Notes: generated from the letters alone by a model not told the origin. A stretch of DNA of 64,000 nt from Flaccisagitta enflata (GCA_965153355.1 OZ231126.1:66712001-66776000); one strand, 5' to 3'; counted from the first letter of the stretch, positions 43,346 through 58,554 are shown. Made by a program: numbers and translations.

Positions 43346-44298
43346 CGTAGACAGAGAATGAATGTGTGTGTGTAGTTGGCGCGGTGTTGAATGTGAGTTT
43401 GATTGAATAGTTTTGTGATTGAATGCTTGGATGACTGCGCGGTTGAGTGATTGAATATCCCGTCAAAGCTGCTGAAAAAAGAAAGGTGTTAGAATTCGAA
43501 GGCGCGTGAGTGAGTGATTGATTGGCTGGTTACTGCTTGGTGATTGATTGGTTCGTTTGTTCGTTTGTTCGTTGGTGAAAACAGCGAAGGAGCCATTTGA
43601 ATTTCGCCATCGTCATTCGTTATCAAATTCACTTCCGCCGTCCACTATTGAAACGTCTCTTTAAAAGGGATATATGGCATTGTGCTATTTACATGCGTCC
43701 ATCGGTTGGTCGGCATGCCCATTACGCCTGTTGGAAAACCGCATTTTTGAGTACTTTTCAACCATGGGGATGTCACACATCAAATGAGCTCCTCGCATCT
43801 GACTGATTGATACACACGTTTTCAGAAAAGTCTTCAACTGTTATGTCAGAAATTCAAGCAGTCTGTCTGTCTATCCATCAGGCCGCCCATATATCAAATA
43901 AATTAAGGGCAAAATTTATTCTGCGCATTGACATAGTCAGGACGCATCGTGGCCCGATCAGCCTTGTTACTATCCTTGCCAAAATTAACGGTAAAGTTGT
44001 CAAACAACCTCGCTCCTGCTACCAAATAAATAAAGTAACAGATTGCTACCATTTTAAAGGTTTGTTTAAAATTGTTAAAAAGAAACAGTTGTCTCTCCAT
44101 TCATCTGAGAGCGGCTCTCTTTCGAAGACAAAGTAGTTTATTCTTAACTTAACTGGATGCTGAACAGTTTTCAAAGGTACAAAAAATTGAGATAGACGAT
44201 GCGACCTTGTGTCGTTGTGTCGTTGTGTCCTTAGAACCCCCAAACCGACCAACAATTTGTAGATGATCGTGAATGTTCATCTGATTGAGATATTTATA
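43346..44298. other. No gene recognised
   Basis: Short TTGGTGATTGATTGG-like and TTCGTTTG repeats occur at 43380-43575. Several frames of 60-110 codons (for example 43807-44136) show no recognisable domain or conserved motif. Confidence 0.4.
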
Positions 44299-44300
44299 TA

Positions 44301-44903
44301 CAGGGTCATCCACCTGAGTTGTCGGATTCTTTTAAGCTTTTACTCACTGATGCCAAGAGACATGGATTTGAGATTGATCAAGTATAGATTGACATTTTTG
44401 TATCAAAATTTCAGCCATTTTGGTCAAGAAGTTTGTCTTTTACATAAATTTGAAGTAACACAAGTATTTTCCTATTTCACAGATTTTCCATAAAAAATTA
44501 AAAATTCTGCTTGCATTTATTTTCATTATTTTTGAAACTACTTATGCCATAGAGAGAGGATTAATCTCAAATGTTCAAACAAACAACTGACAAATGTATT
44601 AAACTACATGGTGTTTCATGCCAAAATAGATATAAGAAAATGATGCTATTCTGCTTTTAAAAATGCAAAAATAGAAAAAAGATTCAAAGAGCACCTAAAC
44701 TCCAATTTTTTGTGTAAAAGTTAAAAACATCACTGATTCAAGCCTGTTTTGGATTGATGACTCAAATAATTCAAAAAAGAATTATGATGTTGACTTGCAG
44801 AATCCTTGGAATTTATTGGATATTCTACTTAGTCCTGAAATAAAAGCTTTAAGTTCAAATCCATGTTAAAGACAAATTACTTGTCAAAAATGGATGAAAT
44901 TTT

Positions 44904-44939
<36 letters not shown>

Positions 44940-45052
44940 AAAAAAACACGTCAATATATGCTTTTTAAGACTTGATCAATTTCAAATACATGACTTTTAG
45001 CATCTTTGAGTAAAAGCTTAACGGAATCCGACAACTCAGCTGGATGACTCGG
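44301..45052. mobile_element. TA-flanked palindromic element (752 bp)
   Basis: The left end reads CAGGGTCATCCACCTGAGTT and the inverted right end CCGAGTCATCCAGCTGAGTT. The match continues through GTCGGATTC, AAGCTTTTACTCA and TTGATCAAGT for about 100 bp. TA lies directly outside both ends (44299-44300 and 45053-45054). A (CA)n tract at 44905-44935 lies in the right part. Best read as a non-autonomous mariner-like element. Confidence 0.88.
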
Positions 45053-45054
45053 TA

Positions 45055-45640
45055 GTAGCATTCGAGGAAAATTGTGATACGCGCGGCCTCATAGCGAAAA
45101 AAAAGCTCTTGAAAGATGGTGATTGAAAACCGGGAATTGGTGATGAATTAGCGTGGATTGAAAATGGATTTTGGTGATGGATTATGGTGGAGATGGGTGA
45201 TGGATCGCGGTTAAGACGCTTCGAGGGATGTGGTTAAGTTTCGGTCTGATAAATGGTTCAACTAATGGTCACACCTTTTCTTTTCTAAGTTCTTCTGTTA
45301 TACGCCGCAATATAAATCTTCATCGTTTCGTTTCGTTTCGTTTTGTTTGCTCCCCCCCCTTCTCCCCCGAAATTAATCGTCATTTTTTATGTTACTTCTT
45401 TTTTTTTTAAGGAGGGTTTGTTTTCTGATTTAATTCCTGTTAAAAACGAAATGCAAACGCCCTCAAGATCGATGTTCATCAAAGAGAATTTGGTTATTTA
45501 CGGTGCTTGACGAAGTAACGAGGTAATTCATCTCCAGCTGATGCCATTATGTTTTCCAGTCGGTTTTCGAAGGAGCGACTGTCTTCAAGTTTTCTGTTTT
45601 TTTGTTTGTTTTTTTTTTTTTGGGGGGGGGGGGCCCCCCC
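45055..45640. other. No gene recognised
   Basis: GATTGAAAACCGGG/GGTGATGGATT words recur at 45118-45210. There are T, G and C homopolymer runs at 45600-45640. Confidence 0.4.
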
Positions 45641-45889
45641 AGCGGCCCCGAGGGAGCCTTCATTTCTCTAAAAATTTAAAAACATGGGCTTGAAATTTCA
45701 AAATCTTAAGAACCTTTTCGTTTTACTAAGACTCGGTATCCTTTCTGTTCAGCAAAGCATGTCTCACTTAATACAGTATGTATCATTCTATCTTAATTGA
45801 TCTTAACATTGACTGAAAATGTTTAAACCTGCTGCTTTGTTGGTTTTCAATTGAAGGTTAAAAACTGCCTTACAAAAGGCCGGGCGATA

Positions 45890-46486
45890 CTATCTAGGAA
45901 AAAACTATATCTACATCTTCTACCAAGAATATCTCCGCTTCTAGAAATGCGAAATAGATTTTTATAAAAATAAATTAAACTTAATCAAAAAATCTTAAAA
46001 ATGAACCCAATCTGGTCGGTGTATCTTAAACCGTTCAGAAATTACAAGTGAAAATGTAAAAGACATTCATTTTCAAAATCAAGAAATTATAAAAGATAGC
46101 AGAATGTGGAAATTATAGATATCTTAAATCAACATATCTCTGCTTCAAGAGCAGCTAGTAAAATTTAAAAAAAAAACAAAATTATCTACAGCAAAAAATG
46201 TAAAGGATCAACTCATCCTGGTTTCTGTAGTTTTGTACATTTAGAAAAAGCAGATATAAATATAAACTAATTCCCAAATTGTAAATTTGCCTATGAGTGA
46301 TAACACCATGTCTTCTTTAATAAGTTAAAATGGCTTTAGATATTGCTTCTGAAAACTTTCATAAGAATTTTTAGTTGAATAACAAGTTATTATATATAGT
46401 AAAACTCTTTGTACAATGATTTAATGAATATTAGGTCATTAAATCATGTTGTATCCCAGGTGTAGATATACTTTTTTCCTAGGTAG
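45890..46486. mobile_element. TA-flanked palindromic element (about 597 bp)
   Basis: The left end CTATCTAGGAAAAAACTATA is matched by the inverted right end CTACCTAGGAAAAAAGTATA, both continuing TCTACA. TA flanks are at 45888-45889 and 46487-46488. Internal words (CTGGTCGGTGTATCTTAAAC, CCGTT) resemble the 14759 element, so the two are probably related. Confidence 0.78.
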
Positions 46487-46489
46487 TAT

Positions 46490-46540
46490 GTATTGATACA
46501 ATGTCAATACAATGTCAATACAATATCGATACGATATCGA
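46490..46540. repeat. Short 11-bp repeat
   Basis: GATACAATGTCAATACAATGT and diverged copies ending in ATATCGATACGATATCG, between the palindromic and family A elements. Confidence 0.6.
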
Positions 46541-46833
46541 TACCCAAAATACCCAAAAATACCTAAAAATACCTGAAAGTACCCAAAAATATCTAAAAGC
46601 ACCCTGAAGTACCTTTTAGTACCTAGAATATCTTAAGTACCCTAAACTACCCCGAAGTACCCCAAAGTACCCTGAAATACCCTAAAGTACCCTGAAATAC
46701 CCTAAAATACTTTACATTACCTTAAGAAATTTTAAAAAGTCATTACAATGTGACGAACGGACGGACGGACAGACCTACCTACCGACCGACCGACACGGCA
46801 AGGCGTAGAGTCGCGTGCACGCGACTAAAAAAA
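46540..46833 (-). mobile_element. Family A element with 10-bp TACCCTAAAG array
   Basis: The + strand ends GTAGAGTCGCGTGCACGCGA, CTAAAAAAAG, preceded by ACCGACCGACC and GGACGGAC units and by an array of ACCCTAAAGT units at 46560-46720. It is the inverse of the copy at 29761-30000; both lack a recognisable distal word. Confidence 0.82.
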
Positions 46834-46844
46834 GTGTAGGAATA

Positions 46845-47070
46845 ATTATTTCTTCTCCTTCTCCTCCGTCCGTCCTTCTTCGTCCGTCCTCCTCCGTCCG
46901 TCCACCCTCTTAGCGAGGCTGAAATCCCAGCCTCTAGGCCTCAATCCCGGTCTTCGGTTTGTCTTTTATCATTTGTCATTTATTACTTTACAACTACTAA
47001 ACTAGGTCAGTCCTTCCGTATCGGTTTGTTTGTCTTCCTCAGTCTCTGTCTCAGATTCTGTCAGTGTATT
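46845..47070. other. CCGTCC-rich stretch, no gene
   Basis: CTCCGTCCGTCC units and GGCCTCAATCCCGG resemble 26510-26600. Confidence 0.4.
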
Positions 47071-47073
47071 CAA

Positions 47074-47373
<300 letters not shown>

Positions 47374-47656
47374 CTACGCTCGCGCGCTGGCGTCTCCATC
47401 TGCGTCTGCGTGTACATACGCGATCTCAATTCTTTCTTTCTTCGAAGTTTTAGCAATAGTTTTGTCATTCTCTTTGACAATTTGCCATGATAAATGGACG
47501 CCAGACGAAGGGACGAATAAAAGTTTCGAACAAAAGAACAAAAGAAAAAAAAACTGTGTCCTTGTTTTTTACGCTCACCAAACTAAAAAAAAACAGACAA
47601 AAGGCAATTCACGCGCGCGGGACTATTGAAAGCAAGACGAGTAGAGACCTCTCGCC

Positions 47657-47664
<8 letters not shown>

Positions 47665-47746
<82 letters not shown>
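47665..47746. repeat. (GA)n microsatellite
   Basis: About 40 GA units. Confidence 0.95.
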
Positions 47747-47751
<5 letters not shown>

Positions 47752-47860
47752 GAATAGCTGAGTTTTATTAAAACTTGGCGGCGCTCTTGGGACGAACGTG
47801 TTAATTGTCCTTTTACCCCGCAAAAAAAGAAAAAAGAAGTAACGCGGGGTTGAAATATCT

Positions 47861-48116
<256 letters not shown>

Positions 48117-48421
48117 GAGACAAAGGAATACTGTACAAGCATTCTTTGAAAATGAAACCGAGCGCGCCATTGGTATTGGGAAGGGAAGGGAAAACAGCGC
48201 GATTCGTTCCGCCGTTTTAACGCCGAAGACTCCTTTTTTGTAAGAAAAGTGCGAATGGGTTCATTTTTTACGCGAAAGAAAATAATGACTACAATAGTGG
48301 GACGATAATACAAATAGGACAATATTACGACAGTTTGACGACAATTGCAAGAGCAAAAATACGACGACAATATTGGGACAATATTACGACAATTTGATGG
48401 CAAAAGCAAAAAACAACAACA
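48117..48421. other. No gene; short tandem copies of GGACAATATTACGAC
   Basis: GGACAATATTACGACA occurs at 48318 and 48377 with similar flanks, a small duplication of about 60 bp. Confidence 0.5.
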
Positions 48422-48819
<398 letters not shown>

Positions 48820-48926
48820 AAAGAATACCTTTTTTCAACAAGTAAAATTGCTTCTTCAACATTTTCTCATCAATCATTGATGATTTTCTTCATTCTTGTC
48901 TCTCCTTCCTTCCCTCTTTCTCTCTT

Positions 48927-49660
<734 letters not shown>

Positions 49661-49813
49661 TGTTTCTTTGTTTCTGTTTTTTTTTCTTTCATTCTTGCTT
49701 TCTTTCCCTCTTTCCAAATCTCTCTCTCCTATTTGCAAACCCGTTCCTATCTAAATTTAGCGACAAAAATGTCAAACTGAATTTTTCCTTCTTTCAACTC
49801 ATAGTTGTTGAGA

Positions 49814-49921
<108 letters not shown>

Positions 49922-49989
49922 CCTCTTGTTTCTTCTCATTGAGATACCAAAGAGTAGACGAAGAGAGGAAAGTAAAGAAGAAAAAAATA

Positions 49990-50570
49990 AAAACTAAAAG
50001 GAGAAGAAGGAAAATAATCTAAATTCAATTATTTTCACGAAAGTTATCGCGTGTGACGAGTTCGTCGGTGCGCGTGTGGTGAGACGGAGGCGGCAGTCGG
50101 AAGGCGTCGGCCACGGTAAACCACTTCAGTCACGTTGGCTCAAGAATCATGGAATCAGAACATAAGAGCTCATTAAAAACTAGTTGACAAAACATCCAGG
50201 CTGGAAATTCCACTTGAATTAAGAATTTTGCAGGTCATTCACTAGTGGCTATATTGGAGCACTGCTAGGGCGCACTTGCTATTACAGTGTGACCGCCTTT
50301 AAGGCGTAAAACTTGCAATCCCTTAGAAATTTCCTATTTATTTCTATATTGAGAGTGAGGTAGCTTCACTAAATGATACAATTTTGCTCAGTCCCTTGGT
50401 ATGCGCTCAAGGTAGGTAATGTCATTTATAGATGGTACAAAATTGGGTTATCAATTTAATAGCATTAGTGCCCCTGCCCAGCGACAAGCCATTGCCGTTT
50501 GATAATTTACTCAACCTTGTTGGCATGATCATCTAACAACAAATTTCAGCTTTTCTTGCATTTGCTCAAT
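49990..50570. other. No gene recognised; faint family A end relic
   Basis: GCCCCTGCCCAGCGACAAGC and CAACCTTGTTGG at 50470-50522 resemble a decayed family A distal end. Confidence 0.4.
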
Positions 50571-50574
50571 CCTC

Positions 50575-50940
50575 GTTTCTTCAATTATGCATGTACTGGC
50601 TCCATCTTGATCATTTTCATCCCCGAGTAAATTTTGGCATTTCGTGGCAGATTTCAATTGTGAATGTAGTTTCTCCATCCTGGTCCTTTCCAGCCCCAAA
50701 TCAATTTCAGTATCTTGCAGTAGATTTCAATTGTGCATGTAGATTCTCCATTCTGGTATTTTTCATCCCCAAGTCCATTTTGGCATCTCCTGGCAGGTTT
50801 CAGTTGTACATGTAGTTGCTATATTTTGCCTTTTTTTGTCCCAAAGTCAATTTTAGCATCTCGTGGCAGATTTCAATTGTGCATGTACTTGCTCCATCCT
50901 GGTCATTTTCATCCCTAAGTCAATTTTGGCATCTCGCGGT
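50575..50940. repeat. 73-bp minisatellite, five units
   Basis: The landmark GCATGTA (or GAATGTA, ACATGTA) recurs at about 50589, 50662, 50735, 50808 and 50881, exactly 73 bp apart. Other shared words are TCCATCCTGGTCATTTTCAT and CAATTTTGGCATCTCG. Confidence 0.93.
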
Positions 50941-51063
50941 TTGCTTTCTCGCACTTGAGTGTATTGGAAACAAAAAAGCGACAACAAGATGATGTTGATG
51001 ACGCCTGACGGTTTTTAACGCAAAATCTAGACAAAAGACAACTTGAGCGAAAGTGTATCAACG

Positions 51064-51400
<337 letters not shown>

Positions 51401-51439
51401 GTGTGTGAGTTTGTGATTTTGTGTAAGAGAGACTGTGGA

Positions 51440-51774
51440 TATGTTAATTTGCCATACCCCTAATTCAAACATCTCCCCCCTCTCTTTGATCTGTTGCGCA
51501 CTTTTTGCACCATTCGCACGTGGACGTCTCCAACTCCAGTCGGCAGTATCCGGTCCAGCAACGAAAGAGAAAGTTTCATTCTTTTGATTTTCATTAATCT
51601 GGAGTTAATTGATGCGATTAAAATCAGGAACAGCGACGTGTCGAAAAGTTACTACCTCAATATTCACAAAGGCCGATTTTTACCGATCGACCTCATAATT
51701 GATTTCAGCAAATTTTGACCATTGTGCAATTGTGCTACCATTTCAAAAACTTTCTAAACCCATTTTTCAGAAAC
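51440..51774. other. No gene recognised
   Basis: A 74-codon frame at 51494-51718 has a non-repetitive composition but no recognisable motif. It could be chance or an old exon. Confidence 0.35.
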
Positions 51775-51775
51775 T

Positions 51776-52075
51776 AGCCCGACCGGGCAACGATGCGTCC
51801 TGACTGTGTCCTTACGTGGAGCGAAATTTGCGCTGATACTGTGTGACGTATGGGTTGACGCATGGACGAACTGACTGACAAACAGCAAAACATGTGTATT
51901 GATCGTTTAATTCAGTATACGATCTCGCCATGACCAAAAACAGCTGAGAAATGCGTTTTTCGCACTGGCGTTAAGGACGGCCGGACGGCCGGACGGACCG
52001 ACGGACGGATCGACGGACGGACGGACCGACCGACCAAAAAATCCTCTTATAGAGATGCGAGGACGCATCTAAGAA
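51776..52075 (-). mobile_element. Family A-like element, AGATGCGTCC subfamily, second copy
   Basis: The + strand begins AGCCCGACCGGGCAACGATG, CGTCCTGACTGTG, and ends CCTCTTATAGAGATGCGAGG, ACGCATCTAAG. The word GATGCGTCCT and its partner AGGACGCATC match exactly over 10 bases. It shares its body (ATTGATC, GATCTCGCC, CAGCNGAGAAA) with the copy at 30313. Confidence 0.9.
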
Positions 52076-52121
52076 CCGATCAATGGATAATAAAAGCCTC
52101 TGTTTTTGAATGTTGATAACC

Positions 52122-52211
<90 letters not shown>
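52122..52211. repeat. (GA)n microsatellite
   Basis: About 44 GA units. Confidence 0.95.
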
Positions 52212-52215
<4 letters not shown>

Positions 52216-52327
52216 CGCAATGAAAAAGAGACTGATCAACCCTGTTGTGGAACCAGCTTCCCGCCGCGTAGACAGGGACATCATTTATTCTCTTTCATTG
52301 GCTCCCCCTTTGTCTGTTCTGTCTTCT

Positions 52328-52329
<2 letters not shown>

Positions 52330-52414
<85 letters not shown>
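52330..52414. repeat. (CT)n microsatellite
   Basis: About 42 CT units, followed by a roughly 90-bp duplicated segment (GTCGGTTTCACTGCCTTTCG near 52414 and ATCGGTTTCACTGCTTTCCG near 52500). Confidence 0.92.
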
Positions 52415-52418
<4 letters not shown>

Positions 52419-52660
52419 GTTTCACTGCCTTTCGTTTGTGTCTATCTCTGTCTCTGTTAGTCCTTCTTTGTCTGTTCTGTGTCCTGCTGTCTCTCTCTTT
52501 ATCGGTTTCACTGCTTTCCGTTTGTCTCTGTCTCTGTCGGTCCGGCTTTTAAGAGGCGCCCAATCATATCTCGAAAATGCTTTGTCCGTCCGTCTATCTA
52601 TCCATTGATTTATTGGAAAATCCTTTAATGCTCACTTAGGAAATAGTCCAACAGTAAAAA

Positions 52661-52845
52661 GAACATGGCCGGAGAAACGGGCAAGTGATAAAAAAGGTCA
52701 TTTGGGCAGGGGCAGTGATGCAAACATCGGCCAAAACTGTCGAAGAAGCTTAGTTTTACCAATGGATGGATGGACCAACAAACAGACCAAGGAATGGATC
52801 GACGGACTCAGCGGGTTATTGAGTCTGAGTCTGAGTAAAAACTTG
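52661..52845 (-). mobile_element. Strongly decayed family A copy
   Basis: AACATGGCCGGAGAAACGGG, TTTGGGCAGGGGCAG, GGATGGATGGACC and GCGGGTTATTGAGTCTGAG keep the order of a minus-strand family A copy, but the hairpins are destroyed. Confidence 0.5.
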
Positions 52846-52961
52846 ATTGATTGATGACTTTGAAAAGTTATTGATAGGAATGGCAGGACTAGGACGCGTC
52901 GTTGTATCCCCGGGGTCCATACAGATGAGCTTTAAGGGACGGAGCAAATTCATACCTTTTA

Positions 52962-53104
52962 GGGCGTGTTTCTGGTGAAGACAAAAAACGCGTTCCCTCC
53001 TGTGAAACGCGATAACAGCGTGAACACATATTCAAGATTTTCAAATGTCCCACGAGGGAGTGAACGAACGTAGCGAGCGATCGTCTTTGACTAGAAACGC
53101 CCCC
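52962..53104 (+). mobile_element. Family C element, short copy with TTA on both sides
   Basis: Starts GGGCGTGTTTCTGGTGAAG and ends TTTGACTAGAAACGCCCCC. TTA precedes (52959-52961) and follows (53105-53107). The GAGCGAGCG core of longer copies is mostly deleted. Confidence 0.8.
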
Positions 53105-53177
53105 TTAGTGAAGATGCCTGATTGCCAATCGTTTTATTTTGTTACCTTCGCTGAGATTCTCCGTATTGGTCTCCTTA

Positions 53178-53264
53178 ATTGTGTAATTGTGTAATTGTGT
53201 AATTGTGTAATTGTGTAATTGTGCAATTGTGTAATTGTGTAATTGTGTAATTGTGTAATTTTGT
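53178..53264. repeat. (TAATTGTG)n minisatellite
   Basis: About ten 8-bp units. Confidence 0.93.
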
Positions 53265-53332
53265 ATGCTTGATGCCCATTAGCCCCATTAATGTTTCTTC
53301 GTATTTTACTTTTTTTTATCAGTCATTGCTTC

Positions 53333-53334
53333 TG

Positions 53335-53415
<81 letters not shown>
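53333..53415. repeat. (CT)n microsatellite
   Basis: About 40 CT units. Confidence 0.95.
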
Positions 53416-53418
<3 letters not shown>

Positions 53419-53715
53419 CCTCTCACTTTTAAAATCTCATTCTTTTTGCGTCTAAAAAATCCTCATTACCTTCCAAACTAATTTTTCTCCCTCTCTCTGT
53501 TTCCGGCTCTGTCTCTGTCTTACAGTGTCTCGATATCTCCTTGGTTCTGTCTGTCTGTCTGATTGTCAGTCAATTTGTCTGGCCTAGTGCCTCTTTTTGC
53601 CTTTTCCCATCTGTCTGTGTCTGTCTGTGTCTGTCTGTCTTTGTGTCTGTCTTCCTTTCTTTGTGTCCGTCTTTCTCCCTCTGTGTAGCTAGACATGTCT
53701 CTCTCTGTTTGTCTT

Positions 53716-53862
<147 letters not shown>

Positions 53863-54007
53863 TCTTTTGCCTTCTGTTTTTACTTCGGTCTCTTTTTTCC
53901 CCCCTTTTCCTTTTTTTTTTGTCTTTCTCGCTATACTCCTGACGATGTCACACAGTTGTTGTCTTTTTCTTCTTCATCATCCTCTCCCGTTCTCTTATTC
54001 TCCTCCT

Positions 54008-54318
54008 TCCTCTTCTTCTTCTTCTTCTTCTTCTTCTTCTTCTTCTTCTTCTTCTTCATCTTCTTCTTCTTCTTCTTCTTCTTCTTCTTCTTCTTCTTCT
54101 TCTTCTTCTTCTTCTTCTTCTTCTTCTTCTTCTTCTTCTTCTTCTTCTTCTTCCTCTTCTCCTTCTCCTTTTTTTTTTCTTCTTCTTCTTCTTCTTCTTC
54201 TTCTTCTTCTTCTGCTTCTTCTTCTTCTTCTTCTTCTTCTTCTTCTTCTTCTTCTTCTTCTTCTCCCTCCCTCCCTCCTTCCCTCCCTCCCTCCCTCCCC
54301 CCTCCTCCCCCTCCTCCT
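54008..54318. repeat. (CTT)n and CCCT pyrimidine tract
   Basis: CTT triplets, with one T run near 54170, then CCCTCCCTCC units to 54318. Confidence 0.95.
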
Positions 54319-54487
54319 TTGACGACTTTTCAGCTTGACAGGTGGCGCCAAAGGCAAAGTACCAAAACATGGAAAAGCTGGAAAAAATGGAGTGCGGTCG
54401 CGCCGGGGCGTCGGAGGAGGGAATGATTGATTGGTCGAGTGGAGAGATGGAGGAAGACGTGTGGAGGCACACACCGGGAAGGAAGAG
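54319..54487 (+). other. Unique segment between TTC and GAA tracts; possible but unsupported coding
   Basis: A frame from ATG 54342 reads MAPKAKYQNMEKLEKMECGR and onward for about 50 non-repetitive residues before entering Arg/Lys from the GAA tract. Composition is compatible with protein, but there is no recognised domain and the open frame is extended by the repeats on both sides. Confidence 0.25.
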
Positions 54488-54835
54488 AGAAGAAGAAGAA
54501 GAAGAAGAGAGCCACCGAAAACCCCCGGTAAAAAAGCTGAGAAGAAGAAGGGGACAAAGAAGAAGAAGAAGAAGAAGAAGAAGAAGAAGAAGAAGAAGAA
54601 GAAGAAGAAGAAGAAGAAGAAGAAGAAGAAGAAGAAGAAGAAGAAGAAGAAGAAGAAGAAGAAGGAGAAGAAGAAGAAGAAGAAGAAGAAGAAGAAGAAG
54701 AAGAAGAAGAAGAAGAAGAAGAAGAAGAAGAAGAAGAAGAAGAAGGAGCAAAAAAAGAACAAAAAGAAGAAGAAAAAATGAAAAAGAATAAGAAAAAGAA
54801 AAAGAAAAAGAAAAAGAAAAAGAAAAAGAAAAGAA
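54488..54835. repeat. (GAA)n and (AAAAAG)n polypurine tract
   Basis: GAA triplets to about 54745, then AAAAAG hexamers to 54835. Together with 54008-54318 (CTT) it forms a large imperfect inverted arrangement around 54319-54487. Confidence 0.95.
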
Positions 54836-55090
54836 GATGAAGAGGACGAAGGAGAGAAAGTAACAGAGTAGAGGAAGTCTTAGATGAAAATAAAAAGTTA
54901 AGAAAAGCAAAGAAAAAAGTGCAAAAATAATAAGAAATTTAAGGAGAAAGGAAAAATGAATATGAAACGAATACATAACAACAACAACGAAAACGACGAT
55001 TTGTTATTCGCATTAATTTTTTTCTCTGTCTGTGAATGAAACAAGGTGGTATGCGTGTGCATACTTCATTTGCGGTGATCTTTTCAGTGT

Positions 55091-55305
<215 letters not shown>

Positions 55306-55572
55306 TATGTATGTATGAATGCAGGTGTTAGTTGTTTGATGGCTGCTTGTAAAAGTCAGAGGAGGACGGAGAGATTGACATAGATCATCACAGACACACG
55401 TTCTGACAGACACAGCAAAATAGAACTCTTGATAAAATAAAGGTTTATTTTTGGAAAGAAAAGATCTTTTGTTGTACATGTTAAAACAAAAAAAAAAATT
55501 CCATAAAGCCAAATTGGTGGCAAAAATCGTGGTATGCAAAATAGAAATTGCCGCAGTTGAAATGTAAATTAA
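55306..55572. other. No gene recognised
   Basis: Unique spacer between two large microsatellites. Confidence 0.4.
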
Positions 55573-55573
55573 G

Positions 55574-55806
<233 letters not shown>

Positions 55807-55829
55807 ACGGTTGAGAGAGAGAGAGAGTG

Positions 55830-56190
55830 AATGATGGGTCTGAAGGCCCGTGAACTTGACAGTTTGTTAGCGGGTTGATTGGTGAGTTGGAAAGCAAAGG
55901 GTTGCCAACCCAGGAACGTGATAACGGCGTATATAAATGTTAGCAGCGAAAATGCATCAGGCAACAAAAGACCCCTAAAAAGCGAGAAAAAAAAAGACGA
56001 AAAAAAAGAAGGGAAAAAATGGAAAGCAAAACGAACGAAGGTACATATAAGAGACCATGAGAAGGAAATAGGTTGGTCGGAAAAAAGAGGAATAGAGGAA
56101 AAAAAGATAGGGCAAGACGGGCAAGATAGCAGGAAGGGGGGGGGGAGAGGGGAAGTAGAATTGTGAGAACAGGTAAATTGAAGACCGTTT
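55830..56190. other. No gene recognised
   Basis: Purine-rich, A-run-rich sequence. The frame at 55879-56166 is Lys/Glu-rich for that reason and has no domain. Confidence 0.35.
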
Positions 56191-56191
56191 A

Positions 56192-56409
56192 AAAACAAGG
56201 CCAACGCCTATAAGTCGCGTGCGAGACTTACATAATGACTTAGAATGACTTAGAATGTCTTAGAATGACTATGTATACTCCTAAATGACCTAAAATGACT
56301 TAAGGAAATAAAATTGATGAAAATAAAGTAAAAGTGTGACGGACCAACAGACCAACGGACGGACGGACGGAATAAGTGGGGTGTAGAGTCGCGAGCACGC
56401 GACTAAAAA
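56192..56409 (-). mobile_element. Family A element with short 10-bp array
   Basis: The + strand begins AAAACAAGGCCAACGCC, TATAAGTCGCGTGCGAGAC, contains AATGACTTAG units at 56235-56300, and ends GAGTCGCGAGCACGCGACTA, AAAAC. Closely related to the copies at 18293 and 37821. Confidence 0.9.
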
Positions 56410-56521
56410 CAACAGAAAACAACAAGAAAGAAAAACAAAAACAAGAGAAAATACAATAAATAGAAATGACCGGATATGGTGAATATAAAGATTGAAGAAT
56501 AAAGAATGAAACGAAAAGAAA

Positions 56522-56534
56522 AGAGAGAGAGGTT

Positions 56535-56570
<36 letters not shown>

Positions 56571-56668
56571 GAGAGAAGAGAGAAGAGAGGAGAGAGAGAG
56601 AGAGAGAGAAAGAGAAAGAGAAAGAGAAAGAGAAAGAGAAAGAGAAAGAGAAAGAGAAAGAGAGAGAG
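56522..56668. repeat. (GA)n/(GAGAAA)n tract
   Basis: GA units with AGAGAAG interruptions, then nine GAAAGA hexamers. Confidence 0.93.
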
Positions 56669-56734
56669 TGACTCAAAAGAAGAAAAGAAAATCATTTCCT
56701 GCCATCAATGAACAAACGGAATAGAAAATGCCGC

Positions 56735-56830
56735 CGTTTGAGCGTGAGGAGGAGGAGGAGGAGGAGAAGGAGGAGGAGGTGATGGTGGTTGTGGTGGAGG
56801 TGGTTGTGGTGGAGAAAGGAGGATGATACC
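56735..56830. repeat. (GGA)n and GGTGGTTGT tract
   Basis: GGAGGAGGA triplets, then GGTGGTTGTGG units. Followed by CCACTCTAGACCGAATCC, a family D word, at 56829-56846. Confidence 0.8.
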
Positions 56831-56849
56831 ACTCTAGACCGAATCCACA

Positions 56850-57420
56850 CCTGCGCATGCGCACAGTCTATCTGCAAATAATTGTGAGTGATATCGGATC
56901 AAAATTTTTTTTGGCAGAGTGATATTCAGGTTTGATTTCTTTACTTTTGAATAGTTCTTTTAGTAATCTGTTACAACTTTTTTTTCTCATCAAAATTTGC
57001 AGTAAAAAAGATTTTGAAGGATAAATTCATACGTTTTCCCTTTTCATGGCCAAAATATTACAGAAATTCAAGTAAGATATCTTTATTACATAACAATTCA
57101 TTGTCATGGAGAACAATTGAAAATGAATAAAAAGAACTTTATGTGCTGACAAAAAAAAAAAAAAAAAAAAAAAAGAAAGAAAAAAAAAAAGAAAAAGAAA
57201 AAAGATGCAACTAGAGAGTCGTTCAAAGTAAATCAGTAAATTCGTACTAGAATGGCGGCCCAGAATGGAGGAAAAGAAATCAAGAAAGGAAACGGAGGGA
57301 AGACAGGGAAAGAGGAGGAAAAAAGAGAAAGGAGAAAGCATAAACAAAGCAATCCAGGTGAGGGACAGATAGAAAAGAGGAAGGGAAAAAAGGTAAGTAA
57401 CGCGATTAACAAATGAAGGT
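56850..57420. other. No gene recognised
   Basis: AT-rich sequence with an A run at 57151-57175 and purine-rich sequence up to the GA array. Confidence 0.4.
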
Positions 57421-57422
57421 GA

Positions 57423-57605
<183 letters not shown>

Positions 57606-57864
57606 CAGTCTTTCATTCATTGTTTTCTTTCGAATTCTCTTAATAAATCTGATTTTCTTATTTTCTTTTTCTTCTTGTCCATCTCAAAACATGTTTATTT
57701 TCTTGTTTGTGCCCTCCTCCTTTATTTCTAACATCGATTATTTCATTCTCCATTTTTTCCTCCTTTCTTTGTTGTTTTTTTGTTTGTTTCTTTTCATGCG
57801 TCTTCTTTCTTCCCCTCTTTGTTTGTTTGTTTATTTGTATTTTTTTTTTGCTTGTTTTTTGTTT

Positions 57865-58425
<561 letters not shown>

Positions 58426-58554
58426 ACTTGAAAAATGAGTCTCAGACGACGTGAGACGTAAAGAAGAAAAGAAGTCTGAGCTTTGGTGGGTCGAAGGTTG
58501 ATGATGCCGGAGCAAAAGGCCTCACTTGTGACGTCGAGAAGGGAGCTGGCCACA

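Noticed and set aside
39960-43466. 1168-codon minus-strand frame (FDSVFDTV repeats) and long plus-strand SKTE frames
   Set aside because: They are translations of a stop-free 12-bp satellite, with long open frames on both strands and no non-repetitive domain.
43807-44136. 109-codon frame as a gene
   Set aside because: No recognisable motif, no supporting splice structure, and a length that occurs by chance in AT-rich sequence with this many frames.
54342-54791. Lys/Arg-rich protein starting MAPKAKYQNMEKLEK
   Set aside because: Only about 50 residues are non-repetitive and the rest is a GAA tract; no domain, no conservation evidence. Kept only as a low-confidence note.
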